From an uncultured Chlamydia sp. (GTDB lineage: Bacteria; Chlamydiota; Chlamydiia; Chlamydiales; Simkaniaceae), in the NCBI GenBank assembly GCA_946127115.1, contig CAMGYI010000002.1, positions 248,001 to 312,000 of the forward strand: a stretch of DNA of 64,000 nucleotides, read 5' to 3'. This document shows, piece by piece, positions 30,004-41,430 of the stretch; the first letter of the stretch is position 1, and each line of letters begins with the position of its first letter. The translations under genes were made by a program, and so were the position numbers. The notes under the pieces are model-generated. The model did not search any database. It was not told the origin of the DNA and saw only the letters and a list, made by a program, of their open reading frames with translations.

Positions 30004-31770
30004 CTAGTTAGTCTGAGTAGTAACTCTTCGACGATCTCTTTTGATAAGCGGGAACTCTCCTTTTTCAACCTCTTCTAACTCGCAGGTTAAAGAGGGAAGA
30101 TCGATTTTATACCCTTCAAGGAACTTGTGTCCCCATTCCTTCTTTTGAGAGAGGGTAGGGTCTTGAATGGCAACAATCGGAACAATCTTCTTTTCTTCAT
30201 AGAAAAGAGCGACAGCCTCAGGAGTGAGTTTCCGTTTCCACAGTTTACGGAAAGCTGGGAGATCATTAATTCCTTCGAGCGATTCGAATAGTGACTTCCG
30301 ACAAAGAGCAATTGAAAAGGAACGGTTTGCTCCTTCTTCCCCTAGTTGATACGCATAAATTCCTTGATCAATGGGGATCGCGTGTGGAAGACGCTCCTCT
30401 TCTCCAACCTCATGGGACAAAAAGAAATGATCGGCGTGCACTTTTTCCATAGCAGAGATACAATCGTGAAACCGAATCTTTTCTTCAAAGATTAGCTGAT
30501 CGTCTCCGATAACTACATAGGGAGATGCATAACGTCTATTAGCCAAAACCTTAGCAATAAAAGTGGCATAATCATTTCCAGGATAATCGCACACGTTTAA
30601 GAACTGTACTGTATGAAACTCACTTTGCAGGTTTAGATAGGCCCGCTGAAATTCATGATCACTTCCCTTATAAAGAACGTAAACTTTATTGATATCTCTT
30701 GTATTCAACAATAGAGATTCAAGACAAGCATAAAGATGGAGGGGACTATCTTCAGAAAAAAGAATCAAATCACCCTTGTATCGATGAAACCCAGGACTGT
30801 TTGTCTCCAGTTTAAGCTGAGAAAGGGTCTTGTATGAAGGGAGTGATCGAAGGTGAGCATCAACTGCAACAATTTTCTGGAGACGAAGTTTGTGGTCTAC
30901 GACAGAAGCACTATCATTTTTTACATAACTGACTTCATCCATAAAAAGGATATGTTCAGGGCCCATTTCAAAAAGAGGGAGCAAGGTTGCGAGTCCATAA
31001 CATTCGTCAATAAACTCACCCTTATAGAGAAAGTCCTGAAGTTTCACATTCTGAAAGAAACCCGCATAAAATGTCGTGAGAGGGCTGATCCCTTCACGCA
31101 CTGTTTGACGAAACTTCTTCTCCAAAAGGAGAGACTCAGAAAATTCATGCCCAGAAATCACTTGATAATCAGGGTGAGAGATGGCTCGTGAATGAGTCAT
31201 CCATACTTCGGGATTGGCATAAGCACAGTTAAGATGATCAAAGACATTTTCATGAGATAGCCAATCCTTCCCCTTGATAAGTGCTACAATTTCGTGGGGA
31301 TCAAGACGCTGAACGACGTCGTATAGAACTTCAAGGTTTGGCTTTCGATTTTCGTAACGAACCAGTTCCAACTTTCTCTCTTTATTTTGAAAGTAAGTCT
31401 TTGCCCTTTCATAAGTCCCGTCCGTCGATCCATTATCGATGAGAATCACACGAGTATAGGGGTAGGCTTGTGTAAATAAAGAGTCTAAGTTTCGTTGAAT
31501 ATCCTTTGCATTGTTTTCAGCAAGGACAACACCAACAATCATCTGATCTTCCAATATCGGATGAACGATTCCGAGCTGCGATCGAAGAGACGTTTTTTTT
31601 TGCGGCGTGATTTTCTCGATCACACCAAAATGGGTTTTGAGTCCATAATAGGTTGATGCAAGCAGTCCAATAAGAAATAAAAAAACGAAACCTTTTTTCA
31701 TGAAACAACTCCAATAATTAACGTGAAACTGTATAGCGTGTTTGAACTTTTTTTTGCAATCTATACCCAA
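30004..31770 (-). CDS. Family 2 glycosyltransferase, membrane-anchored (start probably the internal Met at about 31701)
   Basis: VGVVLAENNAKDIQRNLDSLFTQAYPYTRVILIDNGSTDGTYERAKTYF; N-terminal TM FVFLFLIGLLASTYYGL. Confidence 0.82.
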   Translation of the reverse strand: MGIDCKKKFKHAIQFHVNYWSCFMKKGFVFLFLIGLLASTYYGLKTHFGVIEKITPQKKTSLRSQLGIVHPILEDQMIVGVVLAENNAKDIQRNLDSLFTQAYPYTRVILIDNGSTDGTYERAKTYFQNKERKLELVRYENRKPNLEVLYDVVQRLDPHEIVALIKGKDWLSHENVFDHLNCAYANPEVWMTHSRAISHPDYQVISGHEFSESLLLEKKFRQTVREGISPLTTFYAGFFQNVKLQDFLYKGEFIDECYGLATLLPLFEMGPEHILFMDEVSYVKNDSASVVDHKLRLQKIVAVDAHLRSLPSYKTLSQLKLETNSPGFHRYKGDLILFSEDSPLHLYACLESLLLNTRDINKVYVLYKGSDHEFQRAYLNLQSEFHTVQFLNVCDYPGNDYATFIAKVLANRRYASPYVVIGDDQLIFEEKIRFHDCISAMEKVHADHFFLSHEVGEEERLPHAIPIDQGIYAYQLGEEGANRSFSIALCRKSLFESLEGINDLPAFRKLWKRKLTPEAVALFYEEKKIVPIVAIQDPTLSQKKEWGHKFLEGYKIDLPSLTCELEEVEKGEFPLIKRDRRRVTTQTN

Positions 31771-31950
31771 ACAACTTGAAGAGTTAATCTTTTGATCACG
31801 TCGGTTTAGCCTCTTTTTTTTCAGTTTCAGAGTGTTAGAAAAAAAAGAATAAGAAGGAGAGAAATATACTTGCTGAAAGAAAAGGATGGTGGTAGTGTTA
31901 CGCCGAGAAAAAGGAGAGCACTTTTATTGTGGAAAAAATGTCGATAACTT

Positions 31951-33297
31951 TTGGAAATAGCAATGCCTCTTGAAACAAAAGCAGATACTTGGTCTGAATT
32001 CTTATCTTTTATGCAAAATCGGTGTTCGCGTGCCGAATTTGAAAACTGGATCGCACCGATAAGATGTATAGAAGGATTAGATTCCATAACATTGCAAGTT
32101 CCAAATGTGTTTGTCCAACAGTACCTCCTCGATAACTATGAAGGGGCTCTAGCGAGTTTTTTTCCAAAGGATACCAAAGGTAAGCCTCTGATCTCTTTTC
32201 AGATTAAAAAAGGAGAAAAAAGGAAAGAACTTAAAAAAAATCTCCCAAAACCGAAAAAGAAATCAGACATAGGACATGCTCTTTTCTTCAACATCTCTTA
32301 CACATTTGAAAACTTTATTGAAGGCCCTTCCAACCAGTTTATTAAATCGGCAGCCCTTGCCGTTGCCTCTCGTCCTGGAAAATCTTATAATCCCCTCTTT
32401 ATTCATGGGGGAGTTGGCCTAGGAAAAACTCATCTGCTCCATGGAATCGGCCATTACATCCAGAAAAATCATAAAAAACTCCGCATCCAATGCATCACGA
32501 CAGAAGCTTTTATCAATGATCTTGTCTCCCATCTGCGCAATAAATCAGTCGACAAAATGAAACGGTACTTCCGCAATCTCGATGTCCTCCTTGTTGATGA
32601 CATCCAGTTCCTGCAAAACCGCCTCAATTTTGAAGAAGAGTTTTGCAATATGTTTGAAGCATTGATCAATCAAGGAAAACAGATTGTAATCACCAGCGAT
32701 AAACCTCCAGGACAACTCCAACTTTCAGAACGGATGATTGCACGCATGGAATGGGGGCTCGTAGCCCATATTGGAACGCCAGACTTAGAAACACGGGTGG
32801 CTATCTTGCAATATAAAGCGGAAAAAACCGGCCTCCATCTTCCAAGCCAAACTGCATTCTACATCGCAGAGCATATCTATAATAACGTGAGGCAACTTGA
32901 AGGGGCAGTCAATCGCCTCGGCGCCTACTGTCGCCTAATGCACCTTGAACCCTCCCAAGATGTGGTTGATTCAACTCTCAGTGAAATGTTCCAGGCACCC
33001 GTTCGCTCTAAAATCTCCGTAGACAGGATCCTTCATAGTGTTGCATCCATGTTCAATATAAGAGAAAGTGATCTTCGCGGCTCGTCTCGAGCCAAAGAGG
33101 TTACCTACCCACGACAAATTGCCATGTATCTTGCCAAAGAACTCCTCGGAGAATCACTCATTAAGATCGCTTCATCCTTTGGAGGCAAAACCCACTCAAC
33201 TCTTCTCCATGCCTGGAAAAAAATCTCCCAGCAGCTTGAGAAAGACGATGTACTTCGCCGTCAAGTCCAAATGACGCGTCAAAATATCGAAGCCTAA
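31951..33297 (+). CDS. dnaA: DnaA-family replication initiator (probable DnaA paralogue)
   Basis: [48 protein letters not shown]-terminal [41 protein letters not shown]. Confidence 0.95.
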   Translation: MEIAMPLETKADTWSEFLSFMQNRCSRAEFENWIAPIRCIEGLDSITLQVPNVFVQQYLLDNYEGALASFFPKDTKGKPLISFQIKKGEKRKELKKNLPKPKKKSDIGHALFFNISYTFENFIEGPSNQFIKSAALAVASRPGKSYNPLFIHGGVGLGKTHLLHGIGHYIQKNHKKLRIQCITTEAFINDLVSHLRNKSVDKMKRYFRNLDVLLVDDIQFLQNRLNFEEEFCNMFEALINQGKQIVITSDKPPGQLQLSERMIARMEWGLVAHIGTPDLETRVAILQYKAEKTGLHLPSQTAFYIAEHIYNNVRQLEGAVNRLGAYCRLMHLEPSQDVVDSTLSEMFQAPVRSKISVDRILHSVASMFNIRESDLRGSSRAKEVTYPRQIAMYLAKELLGESLIKIASSFGGKTHSTLLHAWKKISQQLEKDDVLRRQVQMTRQNIEA

Positions 33298-33440
33298 CCC
33301 TTTTGGGCATCTTGCAAAAACCTCTTTAGGTTCTTCTGCTCAGAATATGATACCGGAGTAGTAACGTTATTAAACATATAATGACAATTAGAAAAATAAT
33401 TTCATAATTATTTTTCTGATGATAGCATTACTCGAGGGTA

Positions 33441-34050
33441 TTATAATCTGTAGTCAATCAGAGCAAAGGAAAGAATCTTAACTGGGAAGAAACCATTTAG
33501 GTATCGTTTCATGTCGAGAAGCTCTCCAGAATTATGAAGGGTAGGTGTGATGAGCAGAACAGACTTGTCTTTGAGGGAAGGGCCTGGGAGAAGACAAGAA
33601 CGCTTCAGAAAGCGAGCAAGGTGTTTTGCTAGGAAGGTAGGAGGGTTCTTTTTTGGGAAAAAGCTTGGTGGTGTTTGGAACCACTGCATCGGGGATTGGG
33701 AAAGAGGAGCGACTAAAGGCAAGAAGGAGAAAAGAAACGAGCCCATCTCCTTGTTTGGTTTTGAGAAAGTGGTAGTAGAGAGAAAGGATAGGACCGCATC
33801 CTTCAAAAAGAGAGAGATGAGGGCGAAGTGGGCAGGGTGAACCTTTGCATGGAACGCAGGGAGATGGACCCGCGCAATAGATGCACCGCTTGCTTGGACG
33901 AATCCACTCGATCAGTTCAAAACATATGGAGCAGAGGAGATGATTCTTTTTAACAAGCGATCCATCACAATGAAGACAGTAAGAAGGGTAAAAGAAATGG
34001 AGAATTGCGTTAACGCAATCCGTACTTCGGATTTTCAAAGGTTCCTCCAA
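33441..34050 (-). pseudogene. ComF-like phosphoribosyltransferase interrupted by a frameshift (ORFs 33532-34050 and 33441-33806)
   Basis: Frame 1 carries the zinc-finger N-terminus (CLHC..CSIC..CIYC..CVPC) and DAVVP; frame 2 carries LAKHLARFLKR and KDKSVLLITPTLHNSGELL (PRPP-loop-like position). The frames join at an A6 run on the coding strand. Confidence 0.7.
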
Positions 34051-37000
34051 TTGATAGGGTGAAGGGTTCGGTCACTTTGAGGAGAACATACTGTTTCATC
34101 TTAATATTCACATTGATATTCCCATCAAAATCTATATAGGAGTGCTCAATTGGCGAAAGGTAAAATTGCGAACGCTTACCTTCACTGTAGCTGGATTTGA
34201 GTTCTGTAAAGTAAACTCTACCGTCTACGATAACATATTCTATTTCTCCTCGAATCGGAACCAAAAGCCCCATATCAAGCCCCAATCGCCCCAAGATTTC
34301 AAAGGGGATATCGAGAATATGATAATCCCTTTTGAAGGTGTTGATAAAGTTAAGATTTCCCCTGCCAACAAAACTTGAAGCATTGCCAAAGGTTCCACGA
34401 ATATTATTGGCCTGCAGTTTCCGGATAGTCAGGGGTTTGATCCGGGTGGGGTATTTTCCAATTTTCTTTAAAAGGCTGGGACGAAAATCGGTAATCACAA
34501 CTTCAGGAATATTGAGCTCCCACTCTTCATTAGACTTTTTCATCATACGGATGGATTCTATCGCAAACATTCCAGAGGAATCACTAATCGTAAAGTGGTC
34601 GAGTTCAATATGATCAGGACGAATATCAATTTCACTCATCAATGTTCCCATGAGAGATCCCATCAGTTGAAAATTCTTCCCCTTGAGATAACCTGAAAAC
34701 CGGCTCTCATCAAACTGAGCCTTGGAAAGGATCAGGTCTCCACTGAGCTCATACCCTTTTCCAATTTCAAATTCAGACACCACATTTCGTAGATCTTCAG
34801 GCATTAACTGAACCAGCTTAGGAACATTCACTTTTAACTGTCCAGTAAGAGCCATTCTATCTAAGAAAGATTCCTTAGGATTATGGTGAAATGAAAAGTC
34901 AAGGCCGCACATACCACCATCCATACTTTGAATGAAGAATCCTTCGTTTTCATTCCAGCCTGTTTGAATCACAAGTGGCTGCTCTCCCCGCTGGTCATTG
35001 CAGGTTTCTTGGACAACAAGATGTGAGGTAAAATGAGGGTGAAACGAAAGGTCTGCGCTTAGATCAAAAGGCATTTCGTCATAGAGAGTATTAACATTAA
35101 CGGTTAAGGTTTCCTTTTCGTAAGCAAAGAAGCAGCTACTTAGATACCACGCTTTCTCTCCTATCCAATAGTACCCTTCTTTTAAATACCCACCGACCGT
35201 AGAAGATTCCCCAAGCTCAAAATCAAGGGATGCCTCGATTTGATTCTTCCACTCGATCGGATAATCAAAAATAACCATTCTCTCCTCCTTATATCCCAAA
35301 TGAGGAAGTGAGTTGGTTTGTCCAATAAAGTGGACCATCTCTGGAGGAACAATGAATTTAGCACCCTCTCCTCTAAGGATTCCTTCTCTATACCCTAACC
35401 GATCAAAATGACATTTTGCCCACAATTGATTCGATCGCGGGTGAAGGAAATTAAAATCGGCTTGGTTTAAGGAAAACCCATCGCGTAGATTATACGAAAT
35501 ACGTAGAGCCTCAGGACTTTCCAACCTAAGATGTCCTCTTCCAAATTCTTCACCAACACAGTGCAATTCTGAATCGAAATCCCAATCTTTCCATCCTCTA
35601 GAAAAGTCGAATGTGAATTCCCCTTTTGCAAAAAGGACTCCCTTTAAATAATCCCAGTCAAACTCAGTATGTGGGAAAAGAGTTGCGATTTCCTCTAAAT
35701 CAAGTCGGAGTTCCTTAAGAGGAAAGTGAAGCTGTCTCTCTTGTTCATCAAAAGCAACCATGCCGCTCTTAAAAAAACTCTTCTTCCAAAGCACTTCTAA
35801 GTCGGGAAGATACCACCGCACCTCTTCTCTGACCATCGTCGCATAGATCCTTAATGAACCCGCTTCAAAACGGTCTAAAGTAAAGCGATCACCCTGTCTT
35901 TGGCCATGCACGAGAAGATGGTCGAGATTAATCGACCCCATTCTAAGACCGGAGCTCTTCGCATCAAAAGAAAAGGCCTCCTCATCTCTATTAAATAAGA
36001 AGTCAAACTCTAGTTCTCCTTCAACATGGGGACCACGCATCTCATCTAATGTCTCTTCTTTAATAGGAAGAAGCCCTGCAGAATTGAGAAAATCTAGATG
36101 GTGAACCAGATCAAGAGCAGATAACTTCGTTGAAACACTCGCACGGCTTAAAACCCCTTCCTGAAACGCTAAAGTCTCCATTTCCATCCGTGCACCGAAG
36201 AAACGGGTACGGTCGGTATCGATATGAAAACAAAACTCTTTCCCTTCTTGAGCTCCTCTTCCAACAACGCGACAGATCTCATAGGTAGGTGCTTCAAGCC
36301 GACAATCATAAATTAGAACCCTTTCTTTCGCATCGAGCTCCAATACTGGAACATTCAAAGAATAAGATTTAAAAACATTCCCCGCAGTCAAGACAAGATC
36401 TCCAGCAACTGCTTCAATTTTGAACCGCTCATCCTCCGCAGAATAGTAAAGGTCTCCTGACAAATTCTCGAAACCAAAATTCTCTGAAAATGGATAGCGT
36501 CCATCCCGTAGATGAAGCGCAATCCTCCATTCTAAAAGCTCTTCTATATCTCCAATATATGCATGGAGATGCATATCTCCTGGTCCACTTTTTACCGTTC
36601 CCATTAAAGGAAGTTCAATACCTCGAAAAGACTCAAAGTGATTGAGAAAGGTAAGGACATCTTTAGCCTCTCCATCAATTGCATAGGTGTTTATTGTTAG
36701 CTCATTGTAATCTACGCGAGAAAAATCAACAGCTATTTCTGCTTGAAAGTGAACCCCATCTGCTACAGCATCAACATTTTGAAATAGAAATTCTGTTCCT
36801 TCCAGGTCCACCTCCGAAGTGAAGGAATCAAACGTGATGCCAAACGAGTGCTCCTGAACCTGAGCATTTTTTAGAGGAATTTTACCCCGCCAAATTCCCT
36901 TTTCAAAGTCTAGAAAAAAGTTGCAGTTGGAAACCTTTTCCTCTCCCTTCCCTTTTGGCGTAATATCGATCGCCTTTGATTCATATTTTAGACCTGTTGG

Positions 37001-39028
37001 GTCAATACTAAATTCAATCGCCCGGGAATTAAATGCCCCTTCTACCCCAAGCGAGCCTCTCCCTCGAAAATCTCGATGCCAAATCATCAAAGGAAGGTTA
37101 AGGGTCCGAGCTGAGATCTTTTCGGCGTGGAACCACCCCAGTTCTAAGCTTGAAAGGTATTCTCCATTTACAAACCTTTCTAAGTCCCAATTCCATCCAA
37201 ACTCAATAATATCATCTTTCTCACCCTCTCTCAGAAAACCTAAGCTTCCCTCAACTCCTAACCGGACACCAACGATCTTAATCTTCATATCAAGGTCGAG
37301 AGCTACAGGCTCTGACATGTTTGTTGGCTTTTGAACCTGCAAGAGTTCTGCTAATTTCTCGGGATAAAGAAGGATATCAACATTAATATTCAAATGAGAA
37401 TAGAGCCCTTCAAAGGCAAATTTTCCATCTATCCCTTCGTAATTGCAAGTCAAAATAGAGGGTTTAAGGTATTGATCATGCATCGCAATTAAGAGATCAA
37501 TCCCTTCAATCTTCCGCTCTTGAACACTACACTCTCCCGCTACTACTTTAACTTCCCAATGTGACCCATCAAAAAAATCTGGCGCTGAAAAATCAAACTC
37601 TCCTTTTCCAAAAACCTCGTTTCCCTTCCAATAAAGGTCCTTGCCATGAATGCTTCCTACAACCTTGACTGCTTTGAAATCGGTTATTTCACATCGAGTG
37701 AGCTTTCTGTCTTCAATCCACCCTACTGCCTTACCGTCAAAAGTCCCCTGGTTGATTGTCACCTTTTCAACTGCCGGAATATACACCCCAACGAGATGTT
37801 GAAAGAGCGTGAGCTGATCAGGGGCAAGAGATTTCCCCTCACCCTCAACGATAAATTTTCCACCCCCTTTTGATGTTAGCGCAAAGAACGCTCCGATTTC
37901 TTTTTCTTCAAAAAAATGAGCGTCAAATGCGACCTTCCAGGCAGTATTGTCTTCGATTATTCCTTCTCCAACAAGATGAAAAGGAACTTCTTTTTCTTTC
38001 CGGTAAAAGAGGCCGTGGAATTCCATGAGCGGAGCATTCACACGGCTAAAGCGGAGGGATCCATTCACATCGGCCGCCCCCCATGCTTCATCATTTTCAG
38101 GATGGTCAAGTGTGACATCAAGACCCGTCACTTCCCCCTCACCTACAAAATAAGGCCATAAGTTTTCAAAAAATGGATGGGACCCACACTCTTTCATCTC
38201 GTCATTCAAGGCAAAGTGCTCTTTCCAAGTCAAGTGATGGAGATTCATATCTAACCCATACTGCCGATGAGAAAATGAAAACTCTTTAAGCCCTAAAGAA
38301 TACTTCACATATGCGATCTGTTTGGAGGCAGATAAAGAGAGCTCTACTCTTCCATTGAGCTCCCCATTTTTGACTTCCATGTCATTTTGAAATGTTGAAA
38401 GAAAAAACCGGCCAATCTCGAATGCCCAAACAGTGTCAAGATGTTCGAAATTAAGATCAAAGTGAAGCTGTTTTTCTTCTTTTGAAAAAGTGGCAACAAA
38501 AGGAGCTTCTCCTGCCCCCTTGCTAATTTTGAGAAGTCCCTTCTTTCCTTTCTCAGGGCATTCAAAGGTCACCTCAGCAACCTGATCACCAAAAAAAAAT
38601 TCTCCCGCGCGCACTTTTACTGGGGTTCTGAAAAAAAAATTATCGAGAGTGTCGTAGACTCCTTTTTTTTTCTTTGTCTCCTTTAACTTTCCAAACATCA
38701 GAGCCACTTGTGGATGGTCCATGATCACCTCTGGAAAAAACCTAAAAGGAAACATTTGAAACTTAAAGGAAACCTTAAGATCATCAATCTTAACATTAAA
38801 AGCAGGACTTCCCTGTCCCTCTTTCCTTACTACAATCACATCATGAAGAACCAATTGTCCTTCCTGCAAACGCGCATGATCATAAGAAAAATTAAACCTC
38901 CCCCCTTTTGGAAGGCACATTGACAAATAGGATTTGGCTCCAAAACAGATCAACGGACGGTGCCCTACTCCAAAGGCGAGTAGAACGGTAAAAAGGGAAA
39001 CCAACCAAATCAGCGCTTTCTTCCGCAC
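34010..39028 (-). CDS. Very large AsmA/TamB-like inner-membrane-anchored protein (1672 aa)
   Basis: N-terminal TM followed by extended beta-rich sequence; AsmA-like C-terminus LVPIRGEIEYVIVDGRVYFTEL...IDFDGNINVNIKMKQYVLLKVTEPFTLSIGGTFENPKYGL. Confidence 0.7.
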   Translation of the reverse strand: MRKKALIWLVSLFTVLLAFGVGHRPLICFGAKSYLSMCLPKGGRFNFSYDHARLQEGQLVLHDVIVVRKEGQGSPAFNVKIDDLKVSFKFQMFPFRFFPEVIMDHPQVALMFGKLKETKKKKGVYDTLDNFFFRTPVKVRAGEFFFGDQVAEVTFECPEKGKKGLLKISKGAGEAPFVATFSKEEKQLHFDLNFEHLDTVWAFEIGRFFLSTFQNDMEVKNGELNGRVELSLSASKQIAYVKYSLGLKEFSFSHRQYGLDMNLHHLTWKEHFALNDEMKECGSHPFFENLWPYFVGEGEVTGLDVTLDHPENDEAWGAADVNGSLRFSRVNAPLMEFHGLFYRKEKEVPFHLVGEGIIEDNTAWKVAFDAHFFEEKEIGAFFALTSKGGGKFIVEGEGKSLAPDQLTLFQHLVGVYIPAVEKVTINQGTFDGKAVGWIEDRKLTRCEITDFKAVKVVGSIHGKDLYWKGNEVFGKGEFDFSAPDFFDGSHWEVKVVAGECSVQERKIEGIDLLIAMHDQYLKPSILTCNYEGIDGKFAFEGLYSHLNINVDILLYPEKLAELLQVQKPTNMSEPVALDLDMKIKIVGVRLGVEGSLGFLREGEKDDIIEFGWNWDLERFVNGEYLSSLELGWFHAEKISARTLNLPLMIWHRDFRGRGSLGVEGAFNSRAIEFSIDPTGLKYESKAIDITPKGKGEEKVSNCNFFLDFEKGIWRGKIPLKNAQVQEHSFGITFDSFTSEVDLEGTEFLFQNVDAVADGVHFQAEIAVDFSRVDYNELTINTYAIDGEAKDVLTFLNHFESFRGIELPLMGTVKSGPGDMHLHAYIGDIEELLEWRIALHLRDGRYPFSENFGFENLSGDLYYSAEDERFKIEAVAGDLVLTAGNVFKSYSLNVPVLELDAKERVLIYDCRLEAPTYEICRVVGRGAQEGKEFCFHIDTDRTRFFGARMEMETLAFQEGVLSRASVSTKLSALDLVHHLDFLNSAGLLPIKEETLDEMRGPHVEGELEFDFLFNRDEEAFSFDAKSSGLRMGSINLDHLLVHGQRQGDRFTLDRFEAGSLRIYATMVREEVRWYLPDLEVLWKKSFFKSGMVAFDEQERQLHFPLKELRLDLEEIATLFPHTEFDWDYLKGVLFAKGEFTFDFSRGWKDWDFDSELHCVGEEFGRGHLRLESPEALRISYNLRDGFSLNQADFNFLHPRSNQLWAKCHFDRLGYREGILRGEGAKFIVPPEMVHFIGQTNSLPHLGYKEERMVIFDYPIEWKNQIEASLDFELGESSTVGGYLKEGYYWIGEKAWYLSSCFFAYEKETLTVNVNTLYDEMPFDLSADLSFHPHFTSHLVVQETCNDQRGEQPLVIQTGWNENEGFFIQSMDGGMCGLDFSFHHNPKESFLDRMALTGQLKVNVPKLVQLMPEDLRNVVSEFEIGKGYELSGDLILSKAQFDESRFSGYLKGKNFQLMGSLMGTLMSEIDIRPDHIELDHFTISDSSGMFAIESIRMMKKSNEEWELNIPEVVITDFRPSLLKKIGKYPTRIKPLTIRKLQANNIRGTFGNASSFVGRGNLNFINTFKRDYHILDIPFEILGRLGLDMGLLVPIRGEIEYVIVDGRVYFTELKSSYSEGKRSQFYLSPIEHSYIDFDGNINVNIKMKQYVLLKVTEPFTLSIGGTFENPKYGLR

Positions 39029-39113
39029 AAAATATCCTTGTTTTTCCTTCCCGATCGTAAAGGAAATAGCAAAAAAAATAGAGGAAAAACTTCTTTTTCT
39101 ACATTATGGGAGA

Positions 39114-40613
39114 ATGCTGAGAAAAGTTTTAGATTTTCATCTCCGTTTGACAGAGGAAGGAACGCGCCTTTGCCGCTTCCGCCCTTTTGTAAATGCACTC
39201 GACACTTTTTTCTACGAGGTGCCGATTAGAACAACACGTGGTCCACACATTCGCGATATCATTGATCTTAAGAGGTGGATGATGCTTGTTGTCTATGCCC
39301 TTGTCCCCTGCATCCTCGTTGCAATTTGGAACAGTGGTGTGCAAACCTACGTGTTTGGAAGCGGAGATATCGAAATCATAGATTCCTTTGCCAGGGCTTC
39401 GGAAACTTTTGGAGGATATTTTTCCTTCGGAAAATCGCACTTTTGGCCCATTCTTAAGCGGGGATTGATTGCATTTATTCCAATTATGCTCATCTCTTAC
39501 GCAGTTGGGGACGCGTGGGAAGTTCTCTTTGCCGTGATCCGCCGTCATGAAGTTTCAGAAGGGTTCCTTGTCACCGGAATGTTATTCTCACTGATCCTCC
39601 CCTCCACAATTCCCTATTGGATGGTTGCTCTTGGGGTTTCCGCGGGCGTTGTGATTGGAAAAGAACTCTTCGGAGGCACGGGAATGAACATTCTCAATCC
39701 TGCTCTTGTCTGTCGCGCATTTCTCTTCTTTGCGTTCCCTACAAAGATGACGGGACCTGTGTGGGTGGGGACAAACCCTACTGAGATCCAACAAAGCATC
39801 TTCTCTATAAACCAATCCATCAACGAGATCGATGGCGTCACTCAAACCTCAGCTCTCAACCGTTTCAACATCAGTCCTGATATTAAGCGGATCCACGTCG
39901 ATGCGATCGGAATGGACTATGGGAAGGAGGTGAAAACAAAGCGGATCATTCATCACCAACTGTCATTCTGGAAAAAAGGAGCAGACTACTCAACCCTCTC
40001 TCCAGAAGAACGGAAAATATTTATCACTTCTCCCTTAAGAAGTGGAGGACTAGGCCTTTCTCCTGAAAACTATTCCGATGCTGCTCGTTTTGCTCAGCTC
40101 CGTTACGGGAAAGGAACCCTCACCAATGGAAATTTTTTCTTTGGGAATCGTGTTGGATCTATGGGAGAAACCTCAATCCTTGCCTGTCTTCTAGGTGCTT
40201 TTCTTTTGATTTACACACGAGTAGGATCGTGGAGGTCTATGGCAGGAATGGCAGTCGGTGCTTATTTTTGTGCCCTTCTTTTTGAATGGGGCGCCCTCTA
40301 TTTGGGCCCGCACGAAGGAGCCTTTAATGCTGCAAAGTATGCGTTTCCCGCCTATAAACACCTCCTTTTAGGAAGCCTCGCCTTTGGGCTAGTCTTTATG
40401 GCCACCGATCCGGTTTCTTCTCCCTATATGAAAAGAGCAAAGTGGATCTATGGGATCTTATGCGGCGCCCTTGTTATTGTCATTCGGACCATTAACCCCG
40501 CTTTTCCGGAAGGGGTCATGCTAGCCATTTTGTTCGGAAATGTCTTTGCTCCACTCATTGATCATTACGCACTCACAAGGAAATGTCGTGGTAGGAAGAA
40601 AATCCGGATTTAG
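39114..40613 (+). CDS. nqrB: Na+-translocating NADH:quinone reductase subunit B
   Basis: VTGMLFSLILPSTIPYWMVALGVSAGVVIGKELFGGTGMNILNPALVCRAFLFFAFP; ATDPVSSPYMKRAKW. Start taken as MLRKVLDFHL at 39114. Confidence 0.95.
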   Translation: MLRKVLDFHLRLTEEGTRLCRFRPFVNALDTFFYEVPIRTTRGPHIRDIIDLKRWMMLVVYALVPCILVAIWNSGVQTYVFGSGDIEIIDSFARASETFGGYFSFGKSHFWPILKRGLIAFIPIMLISYAVGDAWEVLFAVIRRHEVSEGFLVTGMLFSLILPSTIPYWMVALGVSAGVVIGKELFGGTGMNILNPALVCRAFLFFAFPTKMTGPVWVGTNPTEIQQSIFSINQSINEIDGVTQTSALNRFNISPDIKRIHVDAIGMDYGKEVKTKRIIHHQLSFWKKGADYSTLSPEERKIFITSPLRSGGLGLSPENYSDAARFAQLRYGKGTLTNGNFFFGNRVGSMGETSILACLLGAFLLIYTRVGSWRSMAGMAVGAYFCALLFEWGALYLGPHEGAFNAAKYAFPAYKHLLLGSLAFGLVFMATDPVSSPYMKRAKWIYGILCGALVIVIRTINPAFPEGVMLAILFGNVFAPLIDHYALTRKCRGRKKIRI

Positions 40614-41430
40614 TAATATCCGTACCCTTATTTTTGTTGTGATCATTTGCACAGCATGCGCTCTAGTCCTATCGATCCTTGCTGAATTACTAAAAACTCC
40701 CCAACAAAATGCAAAAGAACTCTATCGAAGCAAGCAACTCCTTCTTGCCGCCCGTATTTTAGATTATGAAGGATACTTCCTGTTCGATGGAAAGCAAACA
40801 ACCAAAGCAAAAGATCGAGAAATTTTAGAGATGTTTGAAACCCGGATACTAACCCGTCTTACGGATGACCAAGGAAACCTCTATACATTTTCAGAGGCGG
40901 GTCTTAATGAAACAGATTACCTGCTAGATCATGCAAAGCTTGGCTACGCGAAACTCCCCTATAAGCTAATTTATCTTGTAAAACAAGCTGCACCCTCTTC
41001 CGCCCCCTATGGTTATGTTATTCCTGTGAATGGGTATGGACTTTGGGATGCCATTTATGGTTATTTAGGGATTGAAGCAAATGGAGATACCGTGCTTGGA
41101 ATGACTTGGTATGATCAAAAAGAGACTCCAGGACTAGGTGGGGAAATCGCTCTTCCTGAATGGCAACAACAATTTTTTGATAAAACCATCTTTCAAAAAA
41201 ACCCCGACGGATCAACCAATTTTTATCAGGCACCACTCGGAATTAAAGTAGTGAAGACAACCGTGGAAGAAACACTAGGAGACACTCCTATGGCAGATAG
41301 CGCCGTAGATGGAATTGCAGGAGCCTCGATTACTGTCAAAGGGGTGAACGAAGCCCTTCGCTCTTCGCTCGCCCCTTATCGCCCCTTCCTCATTCGCGCA
41401 AATAACCAAGAGGTAAAAATCGATGGTTAA
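40540..41430 (+). CDS. nqrC: Na+-translocating NADH:quinone reductase subunit C (GTG near 40588 may be the true start)
   Basis: [42 protein letters not shown] (FMN attachment S/GAT-like site); between nqrB and nqrD. Confidence 0.93.
   Translation: MSLLHSLIITHSQGNVVVGRKSGFSNIRTLIFVVIICTACALVLSILAELLKTPQQNAKELYRSKQLLLAARILDYEGYFLFDGKQTTKAKDREILEMFETRILTRLTDDQGNLYTFSEAGLNETDYLLDHAKLGYAKLPYKLIYLVKQAAPSSAPYGYVIPVNGYGLWDAIYGYLGIEANGDTVLGMTWYDQKETPGLGGEIALPEWQQQFFDKTIFQKNPDGSTNFYQAPLGIKVVKTTVEETLGDTPMADSAVDGIAGASITVKGVNEALRSSLAPYRPFLIRANNQEVKIDG

Noticed and set aside
33649-33654. Programmed ribosomal frameshift in the comF-like gene
   Set aside because: No heptameric slippery site in the right phase plus obvious downstream structure; a +1 homopolymer indel explains it more simply.
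36921-37334. 137 aa plus-strand ORF
   Set aside because: Antisense within the AsmA-like gene; no domain signal.
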